Shown one piece after another: positions 45,288 to 54,966 of a stretch of DNA of 64,000 bases. The DNA lies in the NCBI GenBank assembly GCA_013297655.1, contig JAAFHV010000009.1, forward strand, positions 25,110 through 89,109, in the 5' to 3' direction. The notes beneath the pieces are model-generated. The model searched no databases. It was given only the letters and a program-made list of their open reading frames with translations, and was not told where the DNA came from. Position numbers and translations under genes: made by a program. The stretch's first letter is position 1, and each line of letters starts with the position of its first letter. The stretch comes from Myxococcales bacterium. Its GTDB lineage: Bacteria > Myxococcota_A > Polyangia > Polyangiales > Polyangiaceae.

Positions 45288-48200
45288 TCAGTAGAACGTG
45301 GTTCGAGAGAGGTTCACGGTGCGAAGGTCGAAGAGCACGAGCCCCTGCGACGCACCGTCCACGATCGCCATCTGCCCGAGCGGCCCCACGTAGCGCATGC
45401 TGCGCGGGTTCACCGCCGTCGAGATCTGCGCGATGTTGGCGCTGAGCGGCTCGAAGCGGCCCCTCGTCGTGTAGCGGAACGTCATCCCGAACGTCGGAGT
45501 CGCCTCGAGCCTGTCGGTGCGCTGCCCTCCAAAAATCGTGAAGGAGAACATAGGATTACGCATCGCGAGGGAGCTGTTCCGCGAGGGCGCGGTGAGCTCG
45601 CCGGCGGTGGGGTACGGCACGGTGATCGAGCGCGCGTTCAAGAGCTGCTGACGCGCCTCGCACGACGGCACACAGCGGTTGTTGCCGCCGCGGGTCATGT
45701 GGTGGAGGAACTGAACGGGGGACCTGTCGCGAGTGCTCCCCTTCGTGACCCACTGCATCGCGGTGCGCACTCGGAAGTGGGCTTGGTTGTGGAAGCAGCA
45801 CTTCGCGAGCGCGAGCGACTTCTCGTTGCTCGACTCGACCGGGACCACCGTTCGCGGCTCGGTCCCCGCGGCGAAGAAGCGCGAGACGACGAGCTTGCCG
45901 TCGAACGCTTTCACGATCGGGAAGTGACGGTTCACGTTCGGGAACGGCTCCGCCGAGATCTCCGGCGGCGGCTCGAAATCGCCATCGAAGAACTGGTTGC
46001 ACGTGTTGAAGCGCGAGGTCGCGGTGCCCTTGCCCGGGGCGTTGTCGTCGGTCCAGCAGGCTTGGTCCTCGCGCCAGTACGGGTCCGTCGGAGGCAAGAG
46101 GTCGTCCGTGATCTCCACGTAGTCGACGAGGCGGTCGGACAGGCGCGCGATCGGCGGGTAGCTGCGCGCGGCGAGCTCCTCCTCGATGGTGCGCGCGCGA
46201 TCACGCGAGACGTCGAGATCTTCGACGCCATGACCGCAGAAGTGAGCCCCCTCCGCGGAGAACGAGAGCGTACGGAAGCCGTCCTCGGTGTCGACGGTCG
46301 CGAGCGCGCCCTCGAGCGAAGGGATCGTGCCCTCGTACTGGGTGACCCATTCTTGGTCGACGTGGACGGTCGGATCTTCGTACGAGAACCTCACCCCGAG
46401 GGGCTGCGTGGGCAGGTCGTCCGTGGGGAGGATCTTCGGATTCGCGAAACCTTCCGTGCCCTTCGCCGCGATCGTGGAGCCGGCGAGGGAGGTGAGCTTG
46501 GGCTCCGCGGGTTGCAGCTCCGGCGCGTGGCGTCCGACGGTATCGGACGCCGTCAGGTAGTAGAGCGAGCGGGTGCGATGCGGCGCGCTGACCGGGAAAA
46601 AGGCCTCGTTCGTCGTCGATGGCGTGCGCGCCACCGGGACGGCGTAGGGGTCCGAGCTCGGCGGACCGTTCGTCGTGCCCGTGCCCGACTGCGCGACCTG
46701 CCCCGGGGTGAACGCGTTCGGGGGTCTGGACAGATCCTGCGGTCGACGGCATGAGGAGTCCCAGTCGTCCACGTCGAGGGTCACGACCTTGCCGTTGGTC
46801 AGGGTCGCGAGAGCAAACACGCCACGGAGCCGCACCGGCCCGGCCACGTCGATCTTGTTCACCTCGAGGTCGCGCTCGAGACCGAGCTCGGTGCCGGGAG
46901 GCGCCGTGTACCCGGGATTGACGACGGTAGGGTTGCAGAGGGCGCCGGCCGCGTTCGGCTTGCCCGGAAGAGGAGACTCGTGACGCGCGAACTGCACCGC
47001 GACGACGGGCGCCTCGAGCTCGACGCGATCGAGCGCCTCGAAGGGGTTCGCCTGCGCGTGCGGGCGCGTGAGCGGAACGTGCGGCGAGTCGTCCGACGTC
47101 ACGTCGTACACGAGGAGCGAGCCCTTCTTCTCGTCGACCGCGTAGAGAAAGCGCTTGTACTCTCGGGTCTCGGGGCTAATCGCGAGGTCCTTCACCGTCA
47201 CGAGGCGGCTCGGATCCTGGAGGCTCGTCGTGACGAGCGGCGCGAGCTCCTTCGGAGCCTCCGGCTTCGTCATGTCGACCACGTGAATGAGGGGCAGGCC
47301 CGCGTCGGCGACATAGAGCCGCTTGCCGTCCTTCACGAAGCGCGTCGCGCGCGAATCGCCGAGGGGCTCCGCGAAGGTCATCACGACCTCCGTCGGCGTG
47401 CCGCGACTGGTGCCCGCGTAACACTCACGGGCGAAGAACAAGGGCTCCGAGGCCGTCTCGCCGCGCGGGAACGGGACGGTGTTCGGCAGCGGCGGCACCG
47501 ACGCGCGGTACTTCACGCCGTCGTCCCACTCCGGGCCGCGCGCGACCTTGGCGGGCACGAGCTCCGCGCTCCCGAGCTCCACGACGGAGGTGACCGGGCA
47601 CGGGCGAAGCTCACCCGGCGGGGTAAGCTCGTTGCTCAAAAACGCGCTCACCGGCATGGTGACAATTTTTGAACGATTTCCAGCAATTCCAGGAAGAAGA
47701 ACGGCCACCTGCGCTTTGTTCGCGGCCTCCTCCTGCGAGCCGAGGCCCTCGTCGAAGATCACCGCGACCGACGTGGGCTGGCTCGGGAGCGAGCACGAGT
47801 GCCACGTGGCGAGGGTGGTGCGCTCGGCCGGCCCTTGCCAGTCGCCGAGCATCTTCGAGGTGTCGATCGCGTAGAGCGCCGGTTTGTTCGGCTCGGCCGC
47901 GGTGACGAACACCTGTTTGCCGTCCGGGGTCGCCGCGAGATCACGAGGCAGGCCGCCGACGGTGAGGAAGTTGATGCTCGGGGTCTCGCGATCGTGATCG
48001 ACCACGTAACCGCCGGTGAGATCGGCGACCGCGACCTCGCCGCGCGACGTCTGCGTGACGAGCCCGAAGAGGTGGAACTCGCGTAGGTCGCGCGAATCGT
48101 CCGAGGCTTCTTCCGCGCTGAGCGGCGTGCACCGCGAGAGCACCGACGGCGTGGGCGGGTTGAGGAGCACCCCGTTGTAGGTGTCACGGACGCGCATGCA

Positions 48201-48401
48201 CACGAAGTCGATGCGCTCGGGTCGTTCGAACGTGCGGACGGGCGTGTTGGGCGGCGTTTGGGAGCAGCCTGCTTGTGCGCCGACGAGCCCGAGGCACGCG
48301 AGCACGAGGGCACCACCAAAGGCGCGCGCCGCGCGAGCTCCGCCTCGGGGCTTGACGCTATTTTGCGCAGGGGGCGCGCTCGGTCGGGTTCGCTGGCTCA
48401 T
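45288..48401 (-). CDS. Large surface lipoprotein, beta-propeller-like
   Basis: 1037 residues from ATG 48401, which overlaps the upstream stop (TGATG). Signal with lipobox AQAGC (about Cys47). Recurrent segments such as GGLPRDLAATPDGKQVFVTAAEPNKPALYAIDTSK and GDSRATRFVKDGKRLYVADAGLPLIHVVDMTKPEAPKEL resemble YVTN/NHL-type beta-propeller blades. Cys pairs in the later half (CWTDDNAPG, CNQF, CCFHNQ, CVPSCEARQ) suggest disulfides. With the next upstream gene it forms a tandem of paralogue-like envelope proteins. Role unknown. The upstream part of the long open frame (to 49061) is a shadow of that gene. Confidence 0.7.
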   Translation of the reverse strand: MSQRTRPSAPPAQNSVKPRGGARAARAFGGALVLACLGLVGAQAGCSQTPPNTPVRTFERPERIDFVCMRVRDTYNGVLLNPPTPSVLSRCTPLSAEEASDDSRDLREFHLFGLVTQTSRGEVAVADLTGGYVVDHDRETPSINFLTVGGLPRDLAATPDGKQVFVTAAEPNKPALYAIDTSKMLGDWQGPAERTTLATWHSCSLPSQPTSVAVIFDEGLGSQEEAANKAQVAVLLPGIAGNRSKIVTMPVSAFLSNELTPPGELRPCPVTSVVELGSAELVPAKVARGPEWDDGVKYRASVPPLPNTVPFPRGETASEPLFFARECYAGTSRGTPTEVVMTFAEPLGDSRATRFVKDGKRLYVADAGLPLIHVVDMTKPEAPKELAPLVTTSLQDPSRLVTVKDLAISPETREYKRFLYAVDEKKGSLLVYDVTSDDSPHVPLTRPHAQANPFEALDRVELEAPVVAVQFARHESPLPGKPNAAGALCNPTVVNPGYTAPPGTELGLERDLEVNKIDVAGPVRLRGVFALATLTNGKVVTLDVDDWDSSCRRPQDLSRPPNAFTPGQVAQSGTGTTNGPPSSDPYAVPVARTPSTTNEAFFPVSAPHRTRSLYYLTASDTVGRHAPELQPAEPKLTSLAGSTIAAKGTEGFANPKILPTDDLPTQPLGVRFSYEDPTVHVDQEWVTQYEGTIPSLEGALATVDTEDGFRTLSFSAEGAHFCGHGVEDLDVSRDRARTIEEELAARSYPPIARLSDRLVDYVEITDDLLPPTDPYWREDQACWTDDNAPGKGTATSRFNTCNQFFDGDFEPPPEISAEPFPNVNRHFPIVKAFDGKLVVSRFFAAGTEPRTVVPVESSNEKSLALAKCCFHNQAHFRVRTAMQWVTKGSTRDRSPVQFLHHMTRGGNNRCVPSCEARQQLLNARSITVPYPTAGELTAPSRNSSLAMRNPMFSFTIFGGQRTDRLEATPTFGMTFRYTTRGRFEPLSANIAQISTAVNPRSMRYVGPLGQMAIVDGASQGLVLFDLRTVNLSRTTFY

Positions 48402-50317
48402 CACTTGACGCCCTTCGGGAGGGTGGGCTCGCCGAGCGTGAAGACGACCTTCTCGAAGGTGTCTTTCTTGGGAAGCGAGTTGTCGAGGTCGATGACCTGC
48501 ACCGTCGACTTGGTGAAGCTCGCGACGTACGCGAAGCGATACTTGTGCACCGTCGCGAGCTCGGGCGAGAGCGAGGGCGAGCCGTCCGGGTTGGGGAGCA
48601 CCTCGACCGCTTCTTTCGCGACCGGCCCGCGGAGGGCGGCGTCGTTCGGGTCGAACGGATCGAACGCGAGCGCGTACGGGCCCGCCTCGACGCGGATCGT
48701 GTTCTCGAGCTCGCGCGTCTCCGGATCGATCACGAAGATGCTCGACGCGTCGAAGCACACGACGAAGATGCGCAGCGCGTAGTTGCCCCTCGCGTCTACG
48801 ATCGGCGCGAGGAACACCTTCGATGGCCCCGCGGTGAGCGGGATCGTGTCGAAGAAATTGAGCGCCTCGGGATCGAACGCCTCGTCTTTGAAGGTGCCGA
48901 CGTCGGAGCCGAGATCGGCGACGAGGAGCGACGCGGGGGTGCGGTTCGCGATGTACACACGGACCGGCTTTCGTGCGCACGCGAGCTTGTCGGCGGCGAC
49001 GTCGGCGGCGGTGCGGGGTGGTACCGCGCTCGGGTTCGCCGGCAGCACCCGCGCTTTGCACGAAATGCGCGCGGTCGAGTCGATCGCGAGGCCGCGTGAG
49101 TCGGTGCCTGCCGCGGCGACGGTGAGCGGGTACGCGCGCTCACGAGCGAGGAACGGGCGTCGCAAAGTGGACGCCACGCCTCCGCTGCCGTCGTCGTACT
49201 CACGGAAGAGGCCGAGCTCGGCCACCACGCGGCTCGTGGTTAGGTACGCGGGCTTCGGCAGCGTCAGCGACGTGAACGCGTCGCGATCGTACGGCACAGC
49301 GACCACCGCGGTGCCGCCGGTGCGCGCTCCTTCGACGACGAACTGCACCGATGGCTTCTGGCAGGGGGCCGCGGTGCCGCCCTCGCAGGCGTACGGCAGA
49401 CCGGTCGACAGCAAGCTGACCTTCGTGTCGCTCTGGTGCGTGACGACGAGGGACGAGCCGTCTTCGCTCTGCGCGATCCCGAAGGGCTCACCGGGGAGGG
49501 TGATGGCGCGCGTGTTGGTCGGGTCGAGCTCGGGGTTCGGGCCGGTGAGGTGGTCCGCTGCGCAGCGGTTGTCCGCGCCTCGACCGCAGTCGAGGGTGAA
49601 CGGCGATTCGGCCGCCGCGCCTTGCCGCGCGTCGTTCGGCACGTCGACCCAGAGCACCGCAGCGGAGCCACGGAGCGGCGCAAACAGGCGTTCGGTCTGG
49701 CGCCCGAGGAGCTTCGGGGCGGTGCCATCGGGCGGCGCGAGAGAGGGCCGCGGGCGGCTGATTTGGAGGTCGGTCCCGAACGCGCCGACGATGGCCTTGT
49801 CGCGCACGTAGAACTCGGTCCGCATCGGCGGGGCGCACGACTCGCCGAGCGGGCGCGCGGTGCCGTCGAGGCGGGTGCCGCTGAGATTCAGCGCAGAGCA
49901 GGCCAAATTTTCCGCGCCGGCGGGGCGCTCCGTGGCGCGGACGAGCGGGAGCGCGGGGTGGAACGGTCGCTCGATCGTGAGCACCGTGTCGCGGCGGATG
50001 GCGCGGAGGTCGAGCGACTGGATCGTCCCGCCGTTGTATTGGAGGTCGAAGTCCGAGTTCAGCGAGTAGAGCACCGAGCCGCCGTGCGAGACCGCGAGGC
50101 CGACCGGAAAGTAGAGCTGATCGAGGGGAGGGTCGGACCCTTGGCCTGTGGTGTAGCAGCTCGCCAAGCCAGGCCCGAGCACCGCCGCGGCGACCCCGAC
50201 GACCCACCGGAAACGCGAGCGCTTACCGACACTTCCAAGAGAAGAACGACCGTCGCGCGCCTTCGAGGGGCGTTTCTCGCCCACCGTCGGCCCACGATCC
50301 CAAGAAAGACGCGTCAT
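48401..50317 (-). CDS. Surface lipoprotein, beta-propeller-like
   Basis: 638 residues from ATG 50317. A long N-terminal cytoplasmic part, a hydrophobic segment (VVGVAAAVLGPGLASC, lipobox LASC), then QLYFPVGLAVSHGGSVLYSLNSDFDLQYNGGTIQSLDLRAIRRDTV, NTRAITLPGEPFGIAQSEDGSSLVVTHQSDTKVSLLST and NYALRIFVVCFDASSIFVIDPETRELENTI, which read as propeller blades of the YVTN type. Many proteins of this pair-type occur in Myxococcota; function unknown. It precedes the larger lipoprotein, mutS and the exporter on one strand. Confidence 0.7.
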   Translation of the reverse strand: MTRLSWDRGPTVGEKRPSKARDGRSSLGSVGKRSRFRWVVGVAAAVLGPGLASCYTTGQGSDPPLDQLYFPVGLAVSHGGSVLYSLNSDFDLQYNGGTIQSLDLRAIRRDTVLTIERPFHPALPLVRATERPAGAENLACSALNLSGTRLDGTARPLGESCAPPMRTEFYVRDKAIVGAFGTDLQISRPRPSLAPPDGTAPKLLGRQTERLFAPLRGSAAVLWVDVPNDARQGAAAESPFTLDCGRGADNRCAADHLTGPNPELDPTNTRAITLPGEPFGIAQSEDGSSLVVTHQSDTKVSLLSTGLPYACEGGTAAPCQKPSVQFVVEGARTGGTAVVAVPYDRDAFTSLTLPKPAYLTTSRVVAELGLFREYDDGSGGVASTLRRPFLARERAYPLTVAAAGTDSRGLAIDSTARISCKARVLPANPSAVPPRTAADVAADKLACARKPVRVYIANRTPASLLVADLGSDVGTFKDEAFDPEALNFFDTIPLTAGPSKVFLAPIVDARGNYALRIFVVCFDASSIFVIDPETRELENTIRVEAGPYALAFDPFDPNDAALRGPVAKEAVEVLPNPDGSPSLSPELATVHKYRFAYVASFTKSTVQVIDLDNSLPKKDTFEKVVFTLGEPTLPKGVK

Positions 50318-50611
50318 AGCGGGAGCCTAGTGCAGCGGGTGCGAGATAGCATCAAGGTTTCGCGCGAGCAGGGTCTCGAACGATTTCGCTAGGTTGGCCG
50401 ATAGCACGCGGCCCCGAGCTCAAGAACGGCGCCCGCCGCACCGCCGCGCGGGTTGGCCTTCCGGACCTGGATTTCCTGGGCATCGTCCGGGCCCTGCACG
50501 CCGCGCCCCGGAGCCTGGCGTGCCGCGGGCGGACAAAATGGCGACGACCAGACCTCTTTGGAGAGTCTGGCCGCCGTTGCTGCGGGAGGAGGGAGCGCTG
50601 AGAAAGGGAGC
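50318..50611. other. Intergenic region
   Basis: About 290 bases with no supported gene; a longer reverse-strand open frame across it (to about 51000) lacks protein-like composition and conflicts with the small gene at 50612-50782. Confidence 0.4.
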
Positions 50612-50782
50612 TCACATCTCGAGGATGATGACTCCGCGGGTGGGTTCTTCTTCAGCCGCACCTTCGCCTCTGCGTGGAATGCGAGGGCGCGGGATGGGGA
50701 GCTCGAGCACGGCCTGATCTTGCCGTGAGCGCTCGTCTTCTTCGCGTTTCCGAATTTGCTCGATGATGAATGGAGGGAGCAT
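50612..50782 (-). CDS. Small conserved-looking protein (56 residues)
   Basis: Reverse-strand gene with GGAGG then AAACC before ATG 50782, i.e. a near-ideal ribosome site. The product MLPPFIIEQIRKREEDERSR continues into a Pro-rich patch (LELPIPRPRIPRRG) and an acidic end TRGVIILEM. This layout, PPFIIxxIRxREE...LELPxPxP...RGVxIIxL, is one I recall from short unannotated proteins of Myxococcota and related groups; no function is known. It is easily missed because of its length. Confidence 0.65.
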   Translation of the reverse strand: MLPPFIIEQIRKREEDERSRQDQAVLELPIPRPRIPRRGEGAAEEEPTRGVIILEM

Positions 50783-50966
50783 GGTTTCCTCCGAGGGGGC
50801 CAGCCGATATCGGCAATCGTAAGGTTACCGGAGCAGGCTAGCAATGGGCAATCTTCGGTCAAGTGTCGCAGCAGCACGCGCAAGCCGTGGCGCTCGTACC
50901 TTCGGGTGACGTGCACGACTTGTGCGCCGCGACTTGATAACGTCAGTTTGCTTGCGACACGCGCCG

Positions 50967-52325
50967 ATGAGAGTCGAGACCACGAGACCATCTCTTTCAC
51001 GTCGCAAGAGCACGGCGCTCTTGTACGCGTTCGTCGCGTCGCTGGCCGCGGTTCTGCTCGCGCCGGCGCTCGCGTGGGCAGACCCGTTTGCCCTCGGGGG
51101 CACCGACTGGGAGGGCTGCTCGGAGCTCGTCAAGCTCGCACGCGCGGAGGTCGGCAACGATCACGTGGTCGTGTCCGACAAGCTCGACCTCTCGCTCCTC
51201 AAACCCGAGGACGCGGTGCTCATGCTCCACCCGGAGAAGAGCGTCGACGCCGGTGAGCTCGCCAAGTTCATGCACGCGGGCGGGCGCGTCCTGCTCCTCG
51301 ACGACTTCGGCAAAGGCGACGGGCTCTTGCGTCACTTCGGGATGGAGCGCGTGCCGCTGCCGGAGAACCCCGCCGAGTCGCTTCGAAAGAATCCCCACCT
51401 CGCCCTCGCCGAGCCAGCGAGCGCACTCCCGGTCGTCGCCGACGTGCAGCGTGTGGTCACGAACCACGCGACCGGCATCAAGCACCCCGATCTCTCTCCG
51501 GTGCTCAAGGTTCGATCCGCCGATCCGCGCGTGGCCGACGTGCCGGTCGGGGTCGCGGGTGCGGTGGGCAAAGGTCGCCTGTTGATCCTGGCGGACCCGT
51601 CGATGGTGATGAACGCGATGCTTCGGTACGCGGGCAACAAGGCCCTCGCGAAGGGCATCGTGCACTACGCGCTCGACGACGACACCTGGGGCACGCGCAA
51701 CGGGCGCATCTTCTTCGTCGCCGGCGGGTTCGCGGTGCAAGGAAAATACGGGGGCGCGGAGTCCGAGCTCGACGCCGCGCTCGCCGCCGTGCGCGACCTC
51801 TTCGACAGCGTGCGCACCCAAGGCATGCCGCCCGCGATGCTGTTCACCCTCGCGATGGGCGCGGGCCTCTCCGTGGTCGTATGGGTGGCTACACGAGCCG
51901 CGAAGGTGCACAAGCCGCAGACCCCGCGCTTCACGCGAAAGCTCGCCCAGGTGGCGCACGGAGGCGTGGCGGGGCATGCCGCGGTGGTCGCGTCGCCGCA
52001 GGCGTCGCGGGTGCTCGCGATGCTGGAGCTGAAACACGGCCTCGAGGAAGATCTGTGCGCCGCGCTCGGGCTCGACGCTTTGCCTCCTCAGGCCGAGCTG
52101 ATCGACACGGTGACGCGCCGTGGCTTGCTGGACAAACAGGGGATCGCCGCGCTGCGCGAGCTTCTGCTAAAGATGGCCACCGTCGAGACGCTCGTTCTTT
52201 CGCGGAAAGGGGCCGCGCCCCCGCCGTACAAGGATCGTGATCTCGCGGAGGCCGCGAACGAGGTGAAGCGCATCGTGCAAGACGTCGAACGAAACCGGGC
52301 CGGTTCGAGCAAAGCAGCCTCATGA
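50967..52325 (+). CDS. DUF4350-type membrane protein
   Basis: 452 residues from ATG 50967. Signal/TM segment (ALLYAFVASLAAVLLAPALAWA), then a DUF4350-like region: WEGCSELVKLARAEVG...SLLKPEDAVLMLHPEKSVDAGELAKFMHAGGRVLLLDDFGKGDGLLRHF (the 'G-G-R-x-L-L-x-D-D' segment), GKGRLLILADPSMVMNAMLRYAGN, a central TM (AMLFTLAMGAGLSVVVWVATRA) and a helical C-terminus. Such proteins usually sit next to MoxR and DUF58 genes, as here; its stop overlaps the moxR start (ATGA). Confidence 0.8.
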   Translation: MRVETTRPSLSRRKSTALLYAFVASLAAVLLAPALAWADPFALGGTDWEGCSELVKLARAEVGNDHVVVSDKLDLSLLKPEDAVLMLHPEKSVDAGELAKFMHAGGRVLLLDDFGKGDGLLRHFGMERVPLPENPAESLRKNPHLALAEPASALPVVADVQRVVTNHATGIKHPDLSPVLKVRSADPRVADVPVGVAGAVGKGRLLILADPSMVMNAMLRYAGNKALAKGIVHYALDDDTWGTRNGRIFFVAGGFAVQGKYGGAESELDAALAAVRDLFDSVRTQGMPPAMLFTLAMGAGLSVVVWVATRAAKVHKPQTPRFTRKLAQVAHGGVAGHAAVVASPQASRVLAMLELKHGLEEDLCAALGLDALPPQAELIDTVTRRGLLDKQGIAALRELLLKMATVETLVLSRKGAAPPPYKDRDLAEAANEVKRIVQDVERNRAGSSKAAS

Positions 52326-53293
52326 GCACCCAAGTATCTCCCCCCGAGGTCTCCTCCGCGAAAGACCGCGTCGAGACGCTGCGCCGCGAAATCATGCGCG
52401 TGTACGTGGGCTCGAGCCGCGCCCCGGACATGATGCTCGTCGCGATCCTCGCGCGCGGCCACGTGCTGCTGGAGGGAGTGCCCGGCGTCGCGAAGACCAC
52501 GCTGGTCAAGACGTTCGCGGCCGCCCTCGGGTGCTCCTCGCGGCGCATCCAGTTCACCCCCGACTTGCTCCCCGCCGACATCACCGGCACCTACGTGCTC
52601 TCTCCCAAGGACGGCACGTTCTCGCTTCGCGCGGGGCCGATCTTCGCGAACGTGGTGCTCGCGGACGAGATCAACCGCGCGCCGGCGAAGACCCAATCCG
52701 CGCTCCTCGAGGCGATGCAAGAGCGCCAAGTCACGATCGAGGGCGATAGGTTCGAGCTCCCCGCGCCGTTCCTCGTCCTCGCGACGCAGAACCCGATCGA
52801 TCTCGAGGGCACGTATCCCCTCCCCGAGGCGCAGGTCGACCGCTTCCTCGTGCGTGTGCCGATCGGGTATCCGACCGCGCGCGAAGAAGCGCAGATGCTG
52901 AAGCTCCACGGGGTGGACCCGCCCACGGTGCGTCCGCTCCTGTCCGCGGACGACGTGCTGCGTCTCCAGCACCTCGTCGCGCGCATCCACGTCGAGGAAG
53001 ATCTGTTCGACTACGCGGTCGCGCTCTCGCAGTTCACCCGCTCGCACCCGAAGGTCGCCCTCGGCGCGAGCCCGCGCGCCACCCTCGGCCTCGTGCAAGC
53101 CTCGAAGGCCAAGGCGCTCGTCGAGGGTCGCACGTTCGTGGTCCCTGAAGACGTGCGCGCCGTCGCGGCGGCCGTGCTCTCGCACCGTCTCGTGCTCACC
53201 GCCGAGCTCGAAGGCGACGCGCGGGCGCGAGAGCAAATCGTCGAAGAGGGCCTCTCCAAGGTGGGCTATCGACGCGGCGCTCGCCCCGCGTAA
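52322..53293 (+). CDS. MoxR-family AAA+ ATPase
   Basis: 323 residues. Walker A GVPGVAKTTLVKTFA, IQFTPDLLPADITGTYV, Walker B VVLADEINRAPAKTQSALLEAMQERQVTIEG, sensor I FLVLATQNPIDLEGTYPLPEAQVDRFL. MoxR ATPases act as chaperones that assemble or activate partner proteins, often with DUF58/VWA proteins. Coupled to the DUF4350 gene upstream and followed 60 bases later by the DUF58 gene. Confidence 0.92.
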   Translation: MSTQVSPPEVSSAKDRVETLRREIMRVYVGSSRAPDMMLVAILARGHVLLEGVPGVAKTTLVKTFAAALGCSSRRIQFTPDLLPADITGTYVLSPKDGTFSLRAGPIFANVVLADEINRAPAKTQSALLEAMQERQVTIEGDRFELPAPFLVLATQNPIDLEGTYPLPEAQVDRFLVRVPIGYPTAREEAQMLKLHGVDPPTVRPLLSADDVLRLQHLVARIHVEEDLFDYAVALSQFTRSHPKVALGASPRATLGLVQASKAKALVEGRTFVVPEDVRAVAAAVLSHRLVLTAELEGDARAREQIVEEGLSKVGYRRGARPA

Positions 53294-53352
53294 ACGCTCG
53301 TCGTTGCTCGTGATTTCGCTTTTCGCGTGCGTCCGTAGCGAGACCCTTTTTC

Positions 53353-54966
53353 ATGCAGCTCCACCCCACCCGGCCGGCTTTTCACGTGGCGCTCGCGGGC
53401 GCGGCGATGATCGCGGTCGGGGTCGCGGCGCGTGAGGCCGCGATCTGCGCGTTCGGCGGGGCGATGGTGCTCGCGGTCGCGCTCGGTCGTGTGCTCGCCC
53501 ACGCCACCGTGGCGCGCATCCGATCGTCGGGTTTCGAGATGGTGTGGACCACCACGCGCCGGGTGAGCCGCACCGCGCGCGGAGGCGAGATCATCCTCGA
53601 GGCCGAGCTCCGAAACCGGGGCTCCGACGACGCGCGGGCGGTGAACGTGCGACCGATCGTGTCGAGCATGCTCAGCGCCGAAGTGTCGCCGTCCGCGATC
53701 GAGCTCCCCGCCGGCTCGCGGGTGCGCCTCGATATCCACATCAAGACCAAGCGCGTGGGTCGCTGGGGTGTGCACGGCGTCGCGCTCGAGGTGCGCGGCA
53801 CGCCAGCGGGGGGCGAGGACCTCTACGAGGTGCCGCTCCTCTTCGCGAACCCGCACGGCATCGAGGTGCTCCCACCGCGGCTCTTTGCGGCGATCCAGTC
53901 GCCCCGTGGTGGTCGCTCGCGCAGCTTGTCGGTGCGTGGGCGCGCCGGAAACGCGCGCGGCGAGAGCGACGAGTTCCGCGAGCTCCGGGACCACGTGCCG
54001 GGCGATCCGTTCAAGCGCATCGCGTGGAAAGCGAGCGCGCGGCGCCGCAAGCTCGTCGTGCGCGACATGGAACGTGAAGAGCGCGACGTCGTATGGATCG
54101 TGCTCGACGCGTCGGTGGAGCTCTGGGCCGGCGAGCCCGGGACCGCCCCTCTCGACACGATGACCGACACCGCCGGTGCGCTCGCGACGCGCTATCTCAC
54201 GCGCGGCGACCTCGTCGGGATGGCCGTCGTCGCGTCACGCGTTCGGTCCTGGGTCACCGCCGAAGAGGGCGCCGCCCACCTCGGAAAAATCGCGGCTGCC
54301 CTCGCGAGCGCGGCGAACATGGCGGACGCCGATCGGAGCGAGCTCGACGAACAGGAGGTCGCGATGCGGGTGGCGGAGCACGCGCGTCCGCTCGACCCTG
54401 GTGGCCTCGCCGACGTGAGCCGCGGGAACCTCGACGCGCTCGCGCAAAAAGCCGATTCGCTCCGCTCGCGAGCCCCCTTCGTTCCGCGCCCGCCCTACGC
54501 GAAGACGTCGCGCGAGCAGCGCCTGCGCCACTATTGCGCGGCGTTCGGGATCGAGCTGCCTCCGCGCCTCGAGGGTGAGCGCGACGCCACCGACCACGCC
54601 CTCGGCGCGACCCTCGAGAAGATCCTCCTCGAGCGCCCCGCGCCCTCCGTGATTCACGTGCTCGCGCAAGCTCCCGTGCCCGGCGGAGCGACCGAACGAG
54701 CGATCCAGAAGCTCAAGCGAAAGCGGGTCGAGGTGCTCTTCACGCTCCCCGATTTCGAGCCGAGCGTCGCCCACGCCGCTGCGTCGGCCGAAGATCGCGC
54801 CGTCGGAAAGCTCGTCGGCGAAGCCGTTCTGTCGCGCGTGCGTGCGTCCAAACGTCGCGCGGAGGGCAGGCTCCGAAAGCTCGGCCTCAAGCTTCGCGCG
54901 ATCAACGTTCGTCCTCCGAAGGGCGACGACGCCGTCCCTCTCGGCGAAAAAAAGGAGCCCCAATGA
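53353..54966 (+). CDS. DUF58 domain protein
   Basis: 537 residues. Two N-terminal hydrophobic segments (FHVALAGAAMIAVGVAAREAAICAFGGAMVLAVALGRVLA), then a region typical of DUF58: RGRAGNARGESDEFRELRDHVPGDPFKRIAWKASARRRKLVVRDMEREERDVVWIVLDAS, where the D-P-F-K-R-I-x-W-K-A signature is the diagnostic stretch, followed by a VWA-like fold. It is the usual membrane partner of MoxR ATPases. Its stop overlaps the rsmA start (ATGA at 54963-54966). Confidence 0.9.
   Translation: MQLHPTRPAFHVALAGAAMIAVGVAAREAAICAFGGAMVLAVALGRVLAHATVARIRSSGFEMVWTTTRRVSRTARGGEIILEAELRNRGSDDARAVNVRPIVSSMLSAEVSPSAIELPAGSRVRLDIHIKTKRVGRWGVHGVALEVRGTPAGGEDLYEVPLLFANPHGIEVLPPRLFAAIQSPRGGRSRSLSVRGRAGNARGESDEFRELRDHVPGDPFKRIAWKASARRRKLVVRDMEREERDVVWIVLDASVELWAGEPGTAPLDTMTDTAGALATRYLTRGDLVGMAVVASRVRSWVTAEEGAAHLGKIAAALASAANMADADRSELDEQEVAMRVAEHARPLDPGGLADVSRGNLDALAQKADSLRSRAPFVPRPPYAKTSREQRLRHYCAAFGIELPPRLEGERDATDHALGATLEKILLERPAPSVIHVLAQAPVPGGATERAIQKLKRKRVEVLFTLPDFEPSVAHAAASAEDRAVGKLVGEAVLSRVRASKRRAEGRLRKLGLKLRAINVRPPKGDDAVPLGEKKEPQ

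Noticed and set aside
48402..49061. N-terminal extension of the 1037-residue lipoprotein to 49061
   Set aside because: It overlaps the upstream lipoprotein gene in another frame; ATG 48401 with its signal peptide and TGATG overlap is better.
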